Below are positions 1 through 9,783 of a DNA stretch of 64,000 nucleotides, piece by piece. The notes below the pieces were generated by a model that was given only the letters and a program-made list of their open reading frames with translations, searched no databases and was not told the origin of the DNA. Each line of letters begins with the position of its first letter. The stretch's first letter is position 1. The position numbers were made by a program, and so were the translations under genes. Location of the stretch: positions 289,501 through 353,500 of the forward strand of contig NZ_CP051630.1 of the NCBI RefSeq assembly GCF_012848855.1, in the 5' to 3' direction. Source of the stretch: Pyruvatibacter mobilis (lineage in GTDB: Bacteria > Pseudomonadota > Alphaproteobacteria > CGMCC-115125).

Positions 1-344
1 TAGGTGACGCGCTGAAGCGCCGTTGCCTGCATCTTTACATCTCGTTCCCGGACCAGGCGCTTGAGATGAAGATCATCGACAAGCGCGTGCCCGGGGTGCC
101 TGAGTCCCTGCTGAAGCAGCTCGTGGCTTTTGTGCAAGAGCTGCGCACGAAGACCATCAAAAAACTGCCGGCGGTGAGCGAGACCATCGACTGGGCCCGT
201 GCGCTAATGCTTCTGCATACGGATGAACTGGACGAGGCGCTTGTGCGCAACACGCTCAACCTGCTCCTCAAGTTCGAGGACGATATCGAGAGTGTCGACA
301 CCGAGATCTCCGGCATGTTGCGCCGGGCGAAGGATGCTGTCTGA
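1..344 (+). CDS. MoxR-type AAA ATPase, C-terminal fragment (5' end outside window)
   Basis: An open frame enters from the left edge and stops at 344. The first visible residues, GDALKRRCLHLYISFPD, resemble the sensor-2/lid segment of MoxR/CoxD-type AAA ATPases, and the remaining roughly 100 residues are the helical lid. These ATPases usually act as chaperones together with a VWA-domain protein in assembling metal centres or membrane complexes. A VWA gene does follow at 2457, but an opposite-strand autotransporter gene lies in between. Walker motifs are outside the window, so the call rests on the C-terminus and the VWA neighbour. Confidence 0.75.
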   Translation, partial: GDALKRRCLHLYISFPDQALEMKIIDKRVPGVPESLLKQLVAFVQELRTKTIKKLPAVSETIDWARALMLLHTDELDEALVRNTLNLLLKFEDDIESVDTEISGMLRRAKDAV

Positions 345-382
345 GCAGTGTCAGGGCTGTCGATCTTGCGATAGTGCCCCGG

Positions 383-2365
383 TCATAGCGGCGACGACAA
401 TGTGACCATGCCATTGTATCCGATGGTATCCTGGCCGAAATGACTGATGCCTGCGTCTATGGATAGTTGCTGGCCGCTGCGCGTCGCCAGCGTGACCCCC
501 GCGCGGGGAGAAACAGACCAGGCGCTTGTGTCGTTGCTGAAACCTTCCAGGTCCAGATCATAGCCCTGTCGGCTCAGGTAGTAGCGTGTGTCCACACCTG
601 CGCGGGGTGTGATCTCGCTGATCCAGCTGTTGAACAGCTGCCGCGTATGCGCGGCGGTGAGGCCGCCGCCAAGCCAGAGATTGGTGCCCTTGCCGCCTGG
701 GATGATGCGGCCCGCGCCATCTGTATACGCGTCACGTTCCCTGACTTCCCGCATGACCGATAGATAAGGCGCAATCACACTGCCGTCGTCGGCATGAATG
801 GTGCCGTCTATGGAACCGCCGACACTCCATTCTTCCAGGTCTGCTTCCCCGGTGGATGCGATGACAGAGATGGTCTGAGTGCCTGTTTCGTAAGTACCAA
901 GAAGGTTTCCGTAGACCGTATCGAACAGGTGGGCACGGAGATGGGCGCCGCCCCCATACTGCGTTTGCTCGATATCTGTCAGCAGGATCTCGTTTGATCC
1001 GTCGCCGCTGAAATAACTCCCGAACAGGCCAACAAGCAGACGGTCCGTCAGGGCGAGGCTTAGCCCGCCCTGGGCGTGGACAGATTGGCCGTTAATGCCG
1101 CGGCGATCATCGCCGTCCAACAATGATACCTGTGCCCGCGCCCAGATGTTTGTGTCCATCCCGAAGAGCGAAAGGCTGTCAGGCGCGGCGGATGCGTTGG
1201 CTTGAGCGGCAGCCACTTTTTCCGCGAGAAGGGCATCGGTTGAAAACTCGAGGCTGATTGTTCTGCCGGCGCTGATAGACCCTTTCAGGCCCAGCATTTG
1301 AGGCAGCCGGGCAACCTGTGGTTCGCTCTCATCGTCCGTGCGCTTGCTGACGGCGATGATGAACGCAGGAACCCGCTCCGTCTCCATGATCGCGCCTCGG
1401 AGCCCGATGGCGTGAGCAGCAGAATGGCTCATCGGCACGCTTGTGAATTGGGTTGGGGGTGTATTTCGCCGAGCCGGACGGCTTACCCGTTCTTTGCCGG
1501 CAAGCTGCTTCTCCAGCCGCTGGATTCGGGCATTGACCTCGTTCCATTCTGCTTCAAGTCCCTGCGCCTTGAGCCAGTTGTCCAGGCGGGCTGACTTTTC
1601 CGGTGTGTCGATGCTGATGGGAGCCGGAGAGCTGGCGCACCCGGTATTGCCAGAGCTGCTGCCCGAACTGTCCTGGCTAGAGATACCGAAAGCGCGGGCA
1701 AGGATGCTGTTGCGATGCCGATTGGCAGATGCAAGGTCGCACTGGATGGATCGAGACCGGCTGAGCCGGCCAAGCCTGGTGTTGAGGGTTCCCGGGAAGC
1801 CGGACGGCACGTTTGACATCTTGCCGGCTGACAATCCGTGGCTCAGTGCCGTGATGATCCGGGACTGATCGCCGGGGGACAGGGTGGTGGTGCCACCGCC
1901 GCCACCGCCACCGCCACCGCCGCCACCGCCACCGCCGCCTCCGCCACCGCCACCGCCACCGCCACCACCCACTGCGTTGCAGCGAATGGTGAGGGTTGCG
2001 GACTGGAAAATCGCGGTGGTCAGGACCGAGACAAGGCCGGTGACGCCACCGCCAAGTTCAACCGTTGTGGATCCGGGGCCCACGGACAGGAAGAGGTTCT
2101 GATTGGTTCCCAGAGTGGTGACAGATGCGAGAAGTGGCGACCCTGCTGCCGTGATGACCAGTTCATCGCCTGCGTCGAAATTGGCTGAAAGTGTCGTGTT
2201 AAGATTGGCCAGACTGCCGCCAGACAGGTCATACTGTCCTGCGTTGGCGGCGTCACAGCCTGCTGATGCCAGTGCTGGTGAGGATATGCTCACAAGACCG
2301 GCTGTGGCGCAGAGCAATATGGCCATGCGGCGGTGGGTGGTTCGTGTCGGGTCGGCACATAGCAT
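383..2365 (-). CDS. Autotransporter-type outer-membrane protein with poly-glycine linker
   Basis: About 660 residues. The start is the ATG at 2365: a perfect GGAGGT (minus strand, 2371-2376) sits 5 nt upstream. A signal peptide (basic THRR, then a hydrophobic stretch ending ALASA) is followed by a roughly 100-residue beta-rich passenger holding two cysteines, a run of 26 glycines, and a linker with one coiled-coil-like helix (around SARLDNWLKAQG). The last roughly 260 residues have the alternating amphipathic strands of an autotransporter beta-barrel. The passenger is very small for the family, and the barrel ends in SSPL rather than the usual C-terminal aromatic residue. It lies opposite to and between the moxR-like and VWA genes, which suggests insertion into that pair. 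Role (adhesin or surface protein) is inferred. Confidence 0.8.
   Translation of the reverse strand: MLCADPTRTTHRRMAILLCATAGLVSISSPALASAGCDAANAGQYDLSGGSLANLNTTLSANFDAGDELVITAAGSPLLASVTTLGTNQNLFLSVGPGSTTVELGGGVTGLVSVLTTAIFQSATLTIRCNAVGGGGGGGGGGGGGGGGGGGGGGGGGGTTTLSPGDQSRIITALSHGLSAGKMSNVPSGFPGTLNTRLGRLSRSRSIQCDLASANRHRNSILARAFGISSQDSSGSSSGNTGCASSPAPISIDTPEKSARLDNWLKAQGLEAEWNEVNARIQRLEKQLAGKERVSRPARRNTPPTQFTSVPMSHSAAHAIGLRGAIMETERVPAFIIAVSKRTDDESEPQVARLPQMLGLKGSISAGRTISLEFSTDALLAEKVAAAQANASAAPDSLSLFGMDTNIWARAQVSLLDGDDRRGINGQSVHAQGGLSLALTDRLLVGLFGSYFSGDGSNEILLTDIEQTQYGGGAHLRAHLFDTVYGNLLGTYETGTQTISVIASTGEADLEEWSVGGSIDGTIHADDGSVIAPYLSVMREVRERDAYTDGAGRIIPGGKGTNLWLGGGLTAAHTRQLFNSWISEITPRAGVDTRYYLSRQGYDLDLEGFSNDTSAWSVSPRAGVTLATRSGQQLSIDAGISHFGQDTIGYNGMVTLSSPL
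1892..1969 (-). repeat. GGT/GGC trinucleotide tract encoding 26 glycines
   Basis: Twenty-six consecutive Gly codons, mostly alternating GGT and GGC with one GGA, inside the autotransporter gene. They form the hinge between the small passenger and the linker. The array is a triplet repeat, so slippage would change hinge length without changing frame. Confidence 0.95.
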
Positions 2366-2456
2366 TTGCAACCTCCAGTTGTATTGCGGGGAGGCTGCTC
2401 TTTTTGCGGTTAAGAAGTCGTTAAATTGCGACTTATGGTTGAATTGGTGGTGTGTT

Positions 2457-3974
2457 TTGTCCCGCGTCGTGACGTCATTCGTGGATGCTCTTCGAGCCTC
2501 AGATGTGCAGGTTTCTCCGGCAGAGACGCTGGATGCGATGCAGGCGCTCGATCAGATCGGATATGGCGACCGTGTTCTGCTGAAAACGACCCTCTCGCTG
2601 GCGCTTGCGAAGACGCCGGAGGAAAAGGCCAGTTTCGAAGAGGTCTTCGAGCGGTTCTTTGCTTTCGAGATGATGGAAAACAGCACGTCCTTCTCCGATT
2701 TCGACGAGGCCAATGACAATTCCGACGATCAGCCGGACGGTGATGGCACGGACGACGACAGCCCGGAGGACCAGGAGGCGGCCGGCAGCGGCGCAGCCGG
2801 TGGCGCCGGCGGGGAGAGCGACGACGGGCCGCCATCGGCGGGCGGACCGCCGGATGGACAGCCCGGAAATGCCGATGGCGTTGAAGAGGATCAGGAAGGC
2901 ACCGCCGCGCTGCCGCCTCAGAGCCTTATGGAAATCCTCCGCACCGGAGACCGCACGGCGCTGGCAATGGCAATTGCCCAGGCCGGCGAACGCGTGGGCA
3001 TACGGAACATTCGTTTCTTCACGCAACGCGGGCTTTATGGCCGCCGCATCATGGATGCGATCGGGGCGCAGGAAATCACCGACCAGATAATCGCCGCCGA
3101 GCGTGCGGAAGGGCCAGGCGGGCCGGGTGTGGAGCGCCTCAAGGGGCTGCGCGAAATGGTTCGCCAGGACGTTGATGACTATGTCGAGCGCAATCTGCAG
3201 CTCCATGCGCAGAATGAAGGCCGCAAGCTGCGCGAGGAAGTGCTCGAGAGCATTCGCCTGACAAATGTTGAAATGCGTGACTTCGCGATGATGCGGGGGC
3301 TGGTGCAGAAGATGGCGAAAAAGCTGATCTCGCTGCATTCGCGCCGCAGGAAGCGGGCCCGGCGCGGCCAACTGGATGTGCGCCGGACCATCCGTCACAA
3401 CGTGGCTTTCGACGGCATTCTGTTTGATACGCACTGGAAGCGCCGCAAGGTCGACAGGCCTGAAGTCATGGCGATCTGCGATGTCTCCGGTTCGGTCTCA
3501 ACCGTGGCGCGCTTCCTGCTGATGTTTCTTTATTCCCTCGGCGAGGTGATGCCGAAGGTGCGCTCCTTTGCCTTTTCAGGGCATCTGGGTGAGGTCACTG
3601 ACCTCTTCGAGCAACACGACATCGAACAGGCCATTCCCCTGATCCTGAAAGAGTACGGAAACGGCTCGACGGATTATGGCGCGTCGCTGCAGGATTTTTC
3701 AGATCTGGCGCTGAACGACATCAACAACAAGACGACGGTCATTCTCCTGGGGGATGGCCGCTCGAACTTCACCGATCCGCGAACGGACATCATGAAACTG
3801 ATCTATCAGCGGGCGAAGCGGGTGATCATCCTCAATCCGGAGGCAGAGGGATTGTGGGGCACGGGCGACAGCGAAATGCTCAAGCTCAAACCGTTCAGCC
3901 ATCGGTCGCAGAGCTGCGCATCGCTGAAAGATCTGGAACGCGTGGTCGACGATATCTTGCGCAGCGCCACGTAA
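2457..3974 (+). CDS. VWA-domain (CoxE-like) protein
   Basis: About 505 residues. The N-terminal part ([21 protein letters not shown]) is typical of CoxE-like VWA proteins that pair with MoxR ATPases. Residues about 80-160 are acidic, Gly/Pro-rich low complexity. The C-terminal VWA domain carries the MIDAS motif DVSGS (Asp near residue 342) and a later GDGRSN loop. The frame stays open further upstream, but no family similarity is seen before 2457. The start is uncertain: TTG 2457 has GGTGG 6 nt upstream, and GTG 2469 is the alternative. It probably recruits a MoxR ATPase for assembly or metal insertion, but no obvious client gene is next to it. The ABC operon begins 32 bp downstream on the same strand. 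Confidence 0.8.
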   Translation: MSRVVTSFVDALRASDVQVSPAETLDAMQALDQIGYGDRVLLKTTLSLALAKTPEEKASFEEVFERFFAFEMMENSTSFSDFDEANDNSDDQPDGDGTDDDSPEDQEAAGSGAAGGAGGESDDGPPSAGGPPDGQPGNADGVEEDQEGTAALPPQSLMEILRTGDRTALAMAIAQAGERVGIRNIRFFTQRGLYGRRIMDAIGAQEITDQIIAAERAEGPGGPGVERLKGLREMVRQDVDDYVERNLQLHAQNEGRKLREEVLESIRLTNVEMRDFAMMRGLVQKMAKKLISLHSRRRKRARRGQLDVRRTIRHNVAFDGILFDTHWKRRKVDRPEVMAICDVSGSVSTVARFLLMFLYSLGEVMPKVRSFAFSGHLGEVTDLFEQHDIEQAIPLILKEYGNGSTDYGASLQDFSDLALNDINNKTTVILLGDGRSNFTDPRTDIMKLIYQRAKRVIILNPEAEGLWGTGDSEMLKLKPFSHRSQSCASLKDLERVVDDILRSAT

Positions 3975-4006
3975 GGCGGGAAGGTCTCTGTCAGAGGGAG
4001 ACTGTC

Positions 4007-4744
4007 ATGGCTGCAGCTGCTCCGGACCAGGTGTCCGATCCGCAGATTACCTTTCGCACCAAGGGCATCACCAAGGTGTATGATACCGGTGATGTGCAGG
4101 TGCATGCTCTGCGCGGTGTTGATCTCGAACTCTACGAGGGTGAATTCGCGGTGCTGCTGGGGCCATCCGGCAGCGGCAAATCGACACTGCTTAATATCCT
4201 TGGCGGGCTCGATACGCCGACCGAAGGGCGTGTGTGGTTTCGGGATATTGAACTCACGGCTGCGGGTGAGCGGCTGTTGACGCGCTACCGCCGCGACAGT
4301 GTGGGCTTTGTCTTTCAGTTTTACAATCTGGTGCCAAGTCTTACAGCTCGCGAGAATGTCGAACTGGTGACGGAGATTGCCCGCGAGCCAATGGATGCCC
4401 GTGACGCGTTGGCGCTGGTTGGGCTTGAGCCGCGGATGGATCATTTCCCGGCTCAGTTATCGGGTGGTGAGCAGCAGCGTGTGGCGATTGCCCGCGCGAT
4501 TGCCAAGCGGCCGGACGTGCTTCTCTGCGACGAGCCGACGGGCGCGCTTGATTCCGAGACGGGTGTCATCGTGCTGGATGCCATTGAGCGGGTAAACGCC
4601 GAGCTTGGAACCACCACGGCGGTGATCACCCATAACGCATCGATTGCCGACATGGCTCATCGGGTTGTGAGCTTCGCCGATGGCGCGATTGCACAAGTCC
4701 GCGTGAATGCCGAGCGCAAGCCGGCGCGTGAGATTTCCTGGTAG
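4007..4744 (+). CDS. ABC transporter ATP-binding protein (LolD/MacB type)
   Basis: A 245-residue ATPase with Walker [10 protein letters not shown] near residue 52, Q-loop region [10 protein letters not shown], signature [14 protein letters not shown], Walker [13 protein letters not shown] and H-loop VITH. The sequence class is that of ATPases energising FtsX/MacB-type permeases. ATG 4007 is preceded by an AGAGGGAG ribosome-binding site. The permease and adaptor genes follow at 12 and 4 bp, so the three form one operon. It probably powers export or extraction of a substrate at the inner membrane; the substrate cannot be read from sequence. Confidence 0.93.
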   Translation: MAAAAPDQVSDPQITFRTKGITKVYDTGDVQVHALRGVDLELYEGEFAVLLGPSGSGKSTLLNILGGLDTPTEGRVWFRDIELTAAGERLLTRYRRDSVGFVFQFYNLVPSLTARENVELVTEIAREPMDARDALALVGLEPRMDHFPAQLSGGEQQRVAIARAIAKRPDVLLCDEPTGALDSETGVIVLDAIERVNAELGTTTAVITHNASIADMAHRVVSFADGAIAQVRVNAERKPAREISW

Positions 4745-4755
4745 GCGGGGAGGCC

Positions 4756-7137
4756 ATGTTCCACAGCCTCCTGCACCCCCTGGACAAGAAAGTGCTGCGT
4801 GAGCTGTGGCGGGTACGCGGCCAGGCTCTGGCTATCGCTGCGGTCATCGGTGCCGGGGTGGCCGTGCTGGTGATGATGTACGGAATGCTCGGATCTCTCG
4901 AAGCGACGCGGGACGCGTATTATGAGCGGTACCGCTTTGCGGATGTCTGGGTGCCGATGAAGCGGGCGCCGGAGAAGCTGAAGGATGATCTGGCGCGGGT
5001 GCCGGGTGTCGCGTCCGTCGAGACGCGGATCTTCGTGGATGTGACGCTGGATGTGCCGGGCATGATTGAGCCTGCCACGGGCCGGATGGTCTCGCTGCCC
5101 GAGCATGGCCGGCCTGCGATCAATGATGTTGTGTTGCGTGATGGCCGCTGGCCGGAACGCAACCACCCCCGTGAAGTGCTGGTGGATGAGAGTTTTGCCA
5201 TGGCCCACGGTTTCGGGCCGGGCAATGAGGTCGCGGCCATCATCAATGGGCGCAAACGGTCGCTGACAATCGTCGGTGTCGTTCTCAGCCCGGAATTCGT
5301 TTACGCGATTGCGCCTGGCGAGTTGATGCCCGATGCGGCGCGCTTCGGCATCCTGTGGATGAATGAGGAGGCCTTGGCGGCGGCCTATGATCTTGACGGG
5401 GCATTCAACGAAGCGCTCCTCAGACTGTTGCGTGATGCGCGGCCCGACGATGTGATCGACCGGGTGGATGCCCTCACGGACCGGTATGGGGGAGGGGGTG
5501 CCTATCTGCGCGAGGACCAGCTCTCTGACGCCTTTCTCAAGAGTGAGATGGACCAGCTGCGCAATTTTGGGGCGGTGTTGCCGCCGATCTTCCTCGTAGT
5601 TGCTGCCTTTCTGCTGAACGTGGTGATCAGCCGGATGATCGACCAGGAGCGCGAGCAGATCGGGTTGCTGAAAGCGTTCGGCTATTCCGACTGGGCTGTC
5701 GGACGTCACTATCTGAAATTCGTCGGTGCCCTGACGGCAATCGGCATCCTTGCCGGTATTGCGGGCGGTGCCTGGATGGGGCGCGGCATGGCCGGGCTCT
5801 ACACCGACTTTTTCAAGTTTCCCTTCCTTTACTACAAGGCTGACCCGGCGGTCTTCGCGCTTGGCGCTGGTATCAGTGCGCTGGCTGCCATAGGCGGTAC
5901 GCTGGCCGCCGTGCGGCGGGCCGCCTTGCTGCCTCCTGCCGTGGCGATGCGGCCCGCGCCTCCGACCCGCTATGGCAAGTCTCTGATAGAGCGGCTGCTG
6001 CCGCACAGGCTGACGGACCAGCCGACCCGGATGATCCTGCGTCACATCGGACGCTGGCCCGTTAGGTCCGGCCTGACGGTGGCGGGCGTTTCAGTCGCAG
6101 TTGGTTTGCTGGTGGGATCGAGCTTTGCCCTCGATTCCATGGACTACATGATCGACGTGAATTTCTACCAGGCAGAACGGCAGACGATGACGGTGATCTT
6201 CGAAGGAGAACGCCATGTCGACGCGCTGCGGGCTGTCGAAACCTTGCCGGGGGTTATGGCTGCCGAACCGTTCCGGATGGTCGGCGTGCGGCTGGTCAAC
6301 GGCGTGCGGGAGAAGCGGGTGGGCATTACGGGTCTCGTGGAAGCGCCGCAGATTTCCCGTGTGCTGGATGCTGATCTGGCGCCCGTTGCCCTGCCGGAGG
6401 CGGGTCTCCTGCTGAGCGATTACCTCGCCAAGCTTCTCGATGTGCGGGAAGGCGACATGCTGACGGTGGAAGTTCTGGAAGGCCGCCGCCCGGTGCTGAG
6501 CATCCCGGTGGCACGTATTGTCGAGAGTTACATCGGGCTCAATGCATACATGCGGCTCGGCGCCCTCAACCGGGTCATGCAGGAAGGGCATGTGGTTTCG
6601 GGTGTTTACCTTCTCAATGACAGTGCGGTCCAGGACGAGCTTTACCGGGACATCAAGGAGACACCGGTCGTCGCCGGGGTGACGCTTCAGCGCAAGGCGG
6701 TCCAGACATTCCGGGACACGGTGAATGAGAGCTTTTCCATGACCGTGATCTTCAACGCCATGTTTGCGGGCTTCATTGCCATCGGTGTGGTTTACAACGC
6801 AGCCCGCATCTCCCTGTCCGAGCGGGCGCGTGAGCTTGCAAGCCTGCGCGTGCTCGGGTTCAGCCGCGGTGAGGTTGCCTATATCCTGCTGGGTGAACTG
6901 GCCCTGCTTACCGTCGTCGCTTTGCCTATCGGCTGCCTGTTCGGGTTCGGTCTCGCTCAGCTCATCGGCAAGCTTGGCATGGAGACCGAATTGTTCCGTG
7001 TGCCGGTTATCATCGCGCCGTCCACCTATGGCCTGGCGATGCTCGTCGTGCTTGTTGCGGCAGCGGTGTCCGGTCTCATTGTCGGGCGCCGCGTGGCAAC
7101 GCTTGACCTTATTTCCGTTCTCAAGACGAGGGACTGA
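4756..7137 (+). CDS. ABC transporter permease with two FtsX domains
   Basis: A 793-residue inner-membrane permease: one N-terminal membrane helix (about residues 20-42), a large periplasmic MacB-like core, a three-helix FtsX domain (about 275-395), a second periplasmic core, and a second FtsX domain (about 665-790) ending in LISVLKTRD. This duplicated layout is typical of long FtsX-family permeases working with an HlyD-like adaptor. GGGGAGG precedes the ATG. It partners with the ATPase upstream and the adaptor downstream. Substrate unknown. Confidence 0.92.
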   Translation: MFHSLLHPLDKKVLRELWRVRGQALAIAAVIGAGVAVLVMMYGMLGSLEATRDAYYERYRFADVWVPMKRAPEKLKDDLARVPGVASVETRIFVDVTLDVPGMIEPATGRMVSLPEHGRPAINDVVLRDGRWPERNHPREVLVDESFAMAHGFGPGNEVAAIINGRKRSLTIVGVVLSPEFVYAIAPGELMPDAARFGILWMNEEALAAAYDLDGAFNEALLRLLRDARPDDVIDRVDALTDRYGGGGAYLREDQLSDAFLKSEMDQLRNFGAVLPPIFLVVAAFLLNVVISRMIDQEREQIGLLKAFGYSDWAVGRHYLKFVGALTAIGILAGIAGGAWMGRGMAGLYTDFFKFPFLYYKADPAVFALGAGISALAAIGGTLAAVRRAALLPPAVAMRPAPPTRYGKSLIERLLPHRLTDQPTRMILRHIGRWPVRSGLTVAGVSVAVGLLVGSSFALDSMDYMIDVNFYQAERQTMTVIFEGERHVDALRAVETLPGVMAAEPFRMVGVRLVNGVREKRVGITGLVEAPQISRVLDADLAPVALPEAGLLLSDYLAKLLDVREGDMLTVEVLEGRRPVLSIPVARIVESYIGLNAYMRLGALNRVMQEGHVVSGVYLLNDSAVQDELYRDIKETPVVAGVTLQRKAVQTFRDTVNESFSMTVIFNAMFAGFIAIGVVYNAARISLSERARELASLRVLGFSRGEVAYILLGELALLTVVALPIGCLFGFGLAQLIGKLGMETELFRVPVIIAPSTYGLAMLVVLVAAAVSGLIVGRRVATLDLISVLKTRD

Positions 7138-7140
7138 TCC

Positions 7141-8361
7141 ATGTCCATCCGAACCATAGGCGGCCTTGTGATCGGCCTGGCCCTTCTGGTCGCCATCGGG
7201 CTGGCCTTCATGCCGCAGCCGGTGCCGGCCGATCTGGCGACAGTCTCGCGTGGTGCCCTGGCGGTAACGGTGGATGAGGAGGGGCAGACGCGGGTGCGTG
7301 ATGTCTATACCGTCTCCGCTCCGGTCGGCGGACGTGTGCTGCGTATCCGCGCGGAGGTGGGTGATCCGGTGACGCAGGGCGAAACCGTGGTGGCGACAAT
7401 CCAGCCCACGGACCCCTCCTTCCTTGATGCCCGTTCGCTTGGCCAGGCGGAAGCTCAAGTGAAGGCTGCTGAAGCCGCGCGCACATTGGCCGCCGCAGAT
7501 GTGGAGCGGGCCCGGGCCGAGCTTGATTTCGCCCAGTCTGAGTATCGTCGTGCGCAGCGCCTGGCGGGCAAGGGCACAATCTCGCAATCGACACTCGACA
7601 AAGCGCGGCTGGATATGCGGACGCGGGCAGCAGCGCTTGATGAGGCGCGGGCCGCCCTGTCCATGCGTGACTTCGAGCTGGAGAATGCGCGTGCCCTCCT
7701 CATCCAGCCGGGTGAAGCCTCCGATACGACACCACCGGAAGGTGGAACTCTGGGCTGTTGCGTTCCGGTTCGCGCGCCGATTACCGGCCGGGTGCTGAGG
7801 GTAATGCAGGAAAGCGAAGCCATCGTTCAGCCGGGTGCACCGCTCATCGAGGTGGGCAACGCGGATGACCTGGAGATTGTCGTTGATCTCCTGTCGGAAG
7901 ACGCGGTGCGGGTGACCGAAGGCGACCGGGTGGTCATCGAGGATTGGGGCGGACCCCATGACCTCAACGGTATCGTTCGCAGGGTTGAACCGTTCGGTTT
8001 CACCAAAGTGTCGGCGTTGGGCATCGAAGAGCAGCGGGTCAATGTCATCATCGATTTCGAGGACGCGCCGGAAAAATGGGCCGAGTTGGGCCACGGTTAT
8101 CGGCTCGACACACGCATTTTCGTGTGGGAGGCGGAAGATGTGCTGAAACTGCCGGTGAGCGCCCTGTTCCGGGATCAGGGCCGATGGGCAGTGTTCCGGG
8201 TGGTTGATGAGGAAGCGGTTTTGACCCCTGTTGAGATCGGCCGCCGCAATGCGCTGGAAGCGGAGATCCTGTCGGGGCTTGAAGAGGCTGCCAGCGTTGT
8301 CATTCACCCCAGTGACCGGGTTGTGGACGGCGTGGGCATCGAGGCCCGTGGTTTACGTTAA
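7141..8361 (+). CDS. HlyD-family periplasmic adaptor (membrane fusion) protein
   Basis: 406 residues with an N-terminal membrane anchor (about 5-24), a split barrel-sandwich/lipoyl domain (VSAPVGGRVLRIRAEVGDPV and later VRAPITGRVLRV), an intervening alpha-helical hairpin (about 100-190, Ala/Arg/Glu-rich) and a C-terminal beta-barrel. It starts 3 bp after the permease stop, so it is probably translationally linked. It would join the FtsX-type ABC pump to an outer-membrane partner; no TolC-like gene is present here. The cysteine pair in GCCVP just before the second lipoyl half is unusual. Confidence 0.92.
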   Translation: MSIRTIGGLVIGLALLVAIGLAFMPQPVPADLATVSRGALAVTVDEEGQTRVRDVYTVSAPVGGRVLRIRAEVGDPVTQGETVVATIQPTDPSFLDARSLGQAEAQVKAAEAARTLAAADVERARAELDFAQSEYRRAQRLAGKGTISQSTLDKARLDMRTRAAALDEARAALSMRDFELENARALLIQPGEASDTTPPEGGTLGCCVPVRAPITGRVLRVMQESEAIVQPGAPLIEVGNADDLEIVVDLLSEDAVRVTEGDRVVIEDWGGPHDLNGIVRRVEPFGFTKVSALGIEEQRVNVIIDFEDAPEKWAELGHGYRLDTRIFVWEAEDVLKLPVSALFRDQGRWAVFRVVDEEAVLTPVEIGRRNALEAEILSGLEEAASVVIHPSDRVVDGVGIEARGLR

Positions 8362-8598
8362 TCGCAACGGGCCTGCGTCCGGCGGCTGCCAACGGCGCGG
8401 GACTTGCGTAAACTGAGACGCTGGCCAGGTAGAGCGCACAAAGGCGCATGGGGTGGGTGCATCTGTTGTCGGGACGGCACAGCGCGCAGGGATTTCGGTG
8501 TTTGCCGCGAGAATCCGGCTCTTCCACCTGCCTGGGCCGGTTGCGCCTGCGTGACTCTTCGGGGCGTCTGAGGCACCATTCGGTCTGCGTGGGGGCGC

Positions 8599-9783
8599 AT
8601 GAAATTGTATTCGGGGGCGAGCGTGACGCGCTTTGTCGTGAATTGGGGTGGTTTGCCGGCCAGGTGTCTGGGCGCGGCATTCGCATTTCTGGTGTGGGGG
8701 CTGACCCCTGCAGCTGCGCAGCTGTCTGGTCCGGCGACGGATGCGGCAGCGCATGCCGCAGCTTCCGCGGTTCCGGCTGCCATGGCTCCCATCCCCGACA
8801 AAGCCAATCCGGCCAAAGCCGACGGTCCTCTCAACATTCATGTTTTCGGCGATAGCCTGGGCGACGGCGTGTGGGCCGGCCTCTACCGCAAGCTGCCCAA
8901 GGCTGACGGCTACAAAGTCACCAAGCATTCGCGGGTTTCGACGGGTCTTGTTCGCAAGGACTTCTACGATTGGTCCAAGGCGGTTCGGCAGATTGTCGCT
9001 GTGCACCGGGTGGATGTGGCAGTGGTCATGATCGGCACCAATGACCGGCAGGCGATTGTCGAGAACGGACGTCATGCCCTGCGGTCTGCCACGTGGGAGA
9101 AAATCTACAAGGCGCGGATCGATGACCTGACGCAGGTGCTGAAGGATGAGGGAGCGCAGGTCTTCTGGGTGGAGCTGCCTGCCATGCGGTCACCGCGCTT
9201 CGGGCGTGACATGCAGTATTTCAACTCCCTGTTTGAAGAGCGCGCGGCGGCCAATGGCATCACCTATGTACGCACATGGCAGCGCACGCTCGGTGACAAT
9301 GGGGCGTATTCGGCCTATGGCACGGATGACCGCGGCCGCAAGCGCAAGATGCGCACCAATGACGGCATTCATTTCACGATGAGCGGCTACATCAAGCTCG
9401 CGGGATTTGTCACAGATGCCATGGCGGATGTACCCGGGCAGCAATCCGATGCCCAGCCCGCAGCTGATGTCATTCCAGCGTCGGTCAAGACGCCGGTCGC
9501 GCCGGTTTCTCCTGCCTTGCCTGAGGTGACGGCACCGGAAATTGCAGCCCCGGCGCCAGTAGCACGCCCGGCACGTTCCGAGATCATGCCGTCCCAGCTG
9601 GACGGTCAGCCGGAAGACGTGCAGCGGTCTGAACGGGCGGGGGTTTCGGAGGTTGCGTCCGGCATCGCCCATGCGCTGTCTGAGTTGCGTGGTTTCGTGC
9701 TGCCGGAGGCCAAGCCGGGCCGAGCAGACGACCTTCGTCAGCCGCAGGGCACGTCTCCGTCAGACCCGCAGCCAGGCCAGTGA
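8599..9783 (+). CDS. SGNH hydrolase, DUF459-like, exported
   Basis: 394 residues. A hydrophobic signal/anchor segment (about 22-40, ending PAAAQ) is followed by an SGNH fold: block I FGDSLGDG (Ser86), block III GTND (146-149) and block V DGIHFT (Asp255, His258). Conservation around block III and the RxxDGIHFT ending match the DUF459 branch. The Pro/Ala-rich C-terminal third (from about 280) looks like disordered linker. It is the first gene of a cassette with a second SGNH protein and an MBOAT enzyme, so a role as periplasmic O-acyl transferase or esterase on a surface polymer is inferred. The 237 bp upstream contain no gene. Confidence 0.85.
   Translation: MKLYSGASVTRFVVNWGGLPARCLGAAFAFLVWGLTPAAAQLSGPATDAAAHAAASAVPAAMAPIPDKANPAKADGPLNIHVFGDSLGDGVWAGLYRKLPKADGYKVTKHSRVSTGLVRKDFYDWSKAVRQIVAVHRVDVAVVMIGTNDRQAIVENGRHALRSATWEKIYKARIDDLTQVLKDEGAQVFWVELPAMRSPRFGRDMQYFNSLFEERAAANGITYVRTWQRTLGDNGAYSAYGTDDRGRKRKMRTNDGIHFTMSGYIKLAGFVTDAMADVPGQQSDAQPAADVIPASVKTPVAPVSPALPEVTAPEIAAPAPVARPARSEIMPSQLDGQPEDVQRSERAGVSEVASGIAHALSELRGFVLPEAKPGRADDLRQPQGTSPSDPQPGQ

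Noticed and set aside
1884-2102. A plus-strand poly-proline frame
   Set aside because: It is only the mirror of the poly-glycine tract of the autotransporter gene.
6091-8307. A 738-codon minus-strand frame opposite the permease and adaptor genes
   Set aside because: It is an antisense shadow of the ABC exporter operon. The reading on the plus strand is clearly coding with conserved motifs.
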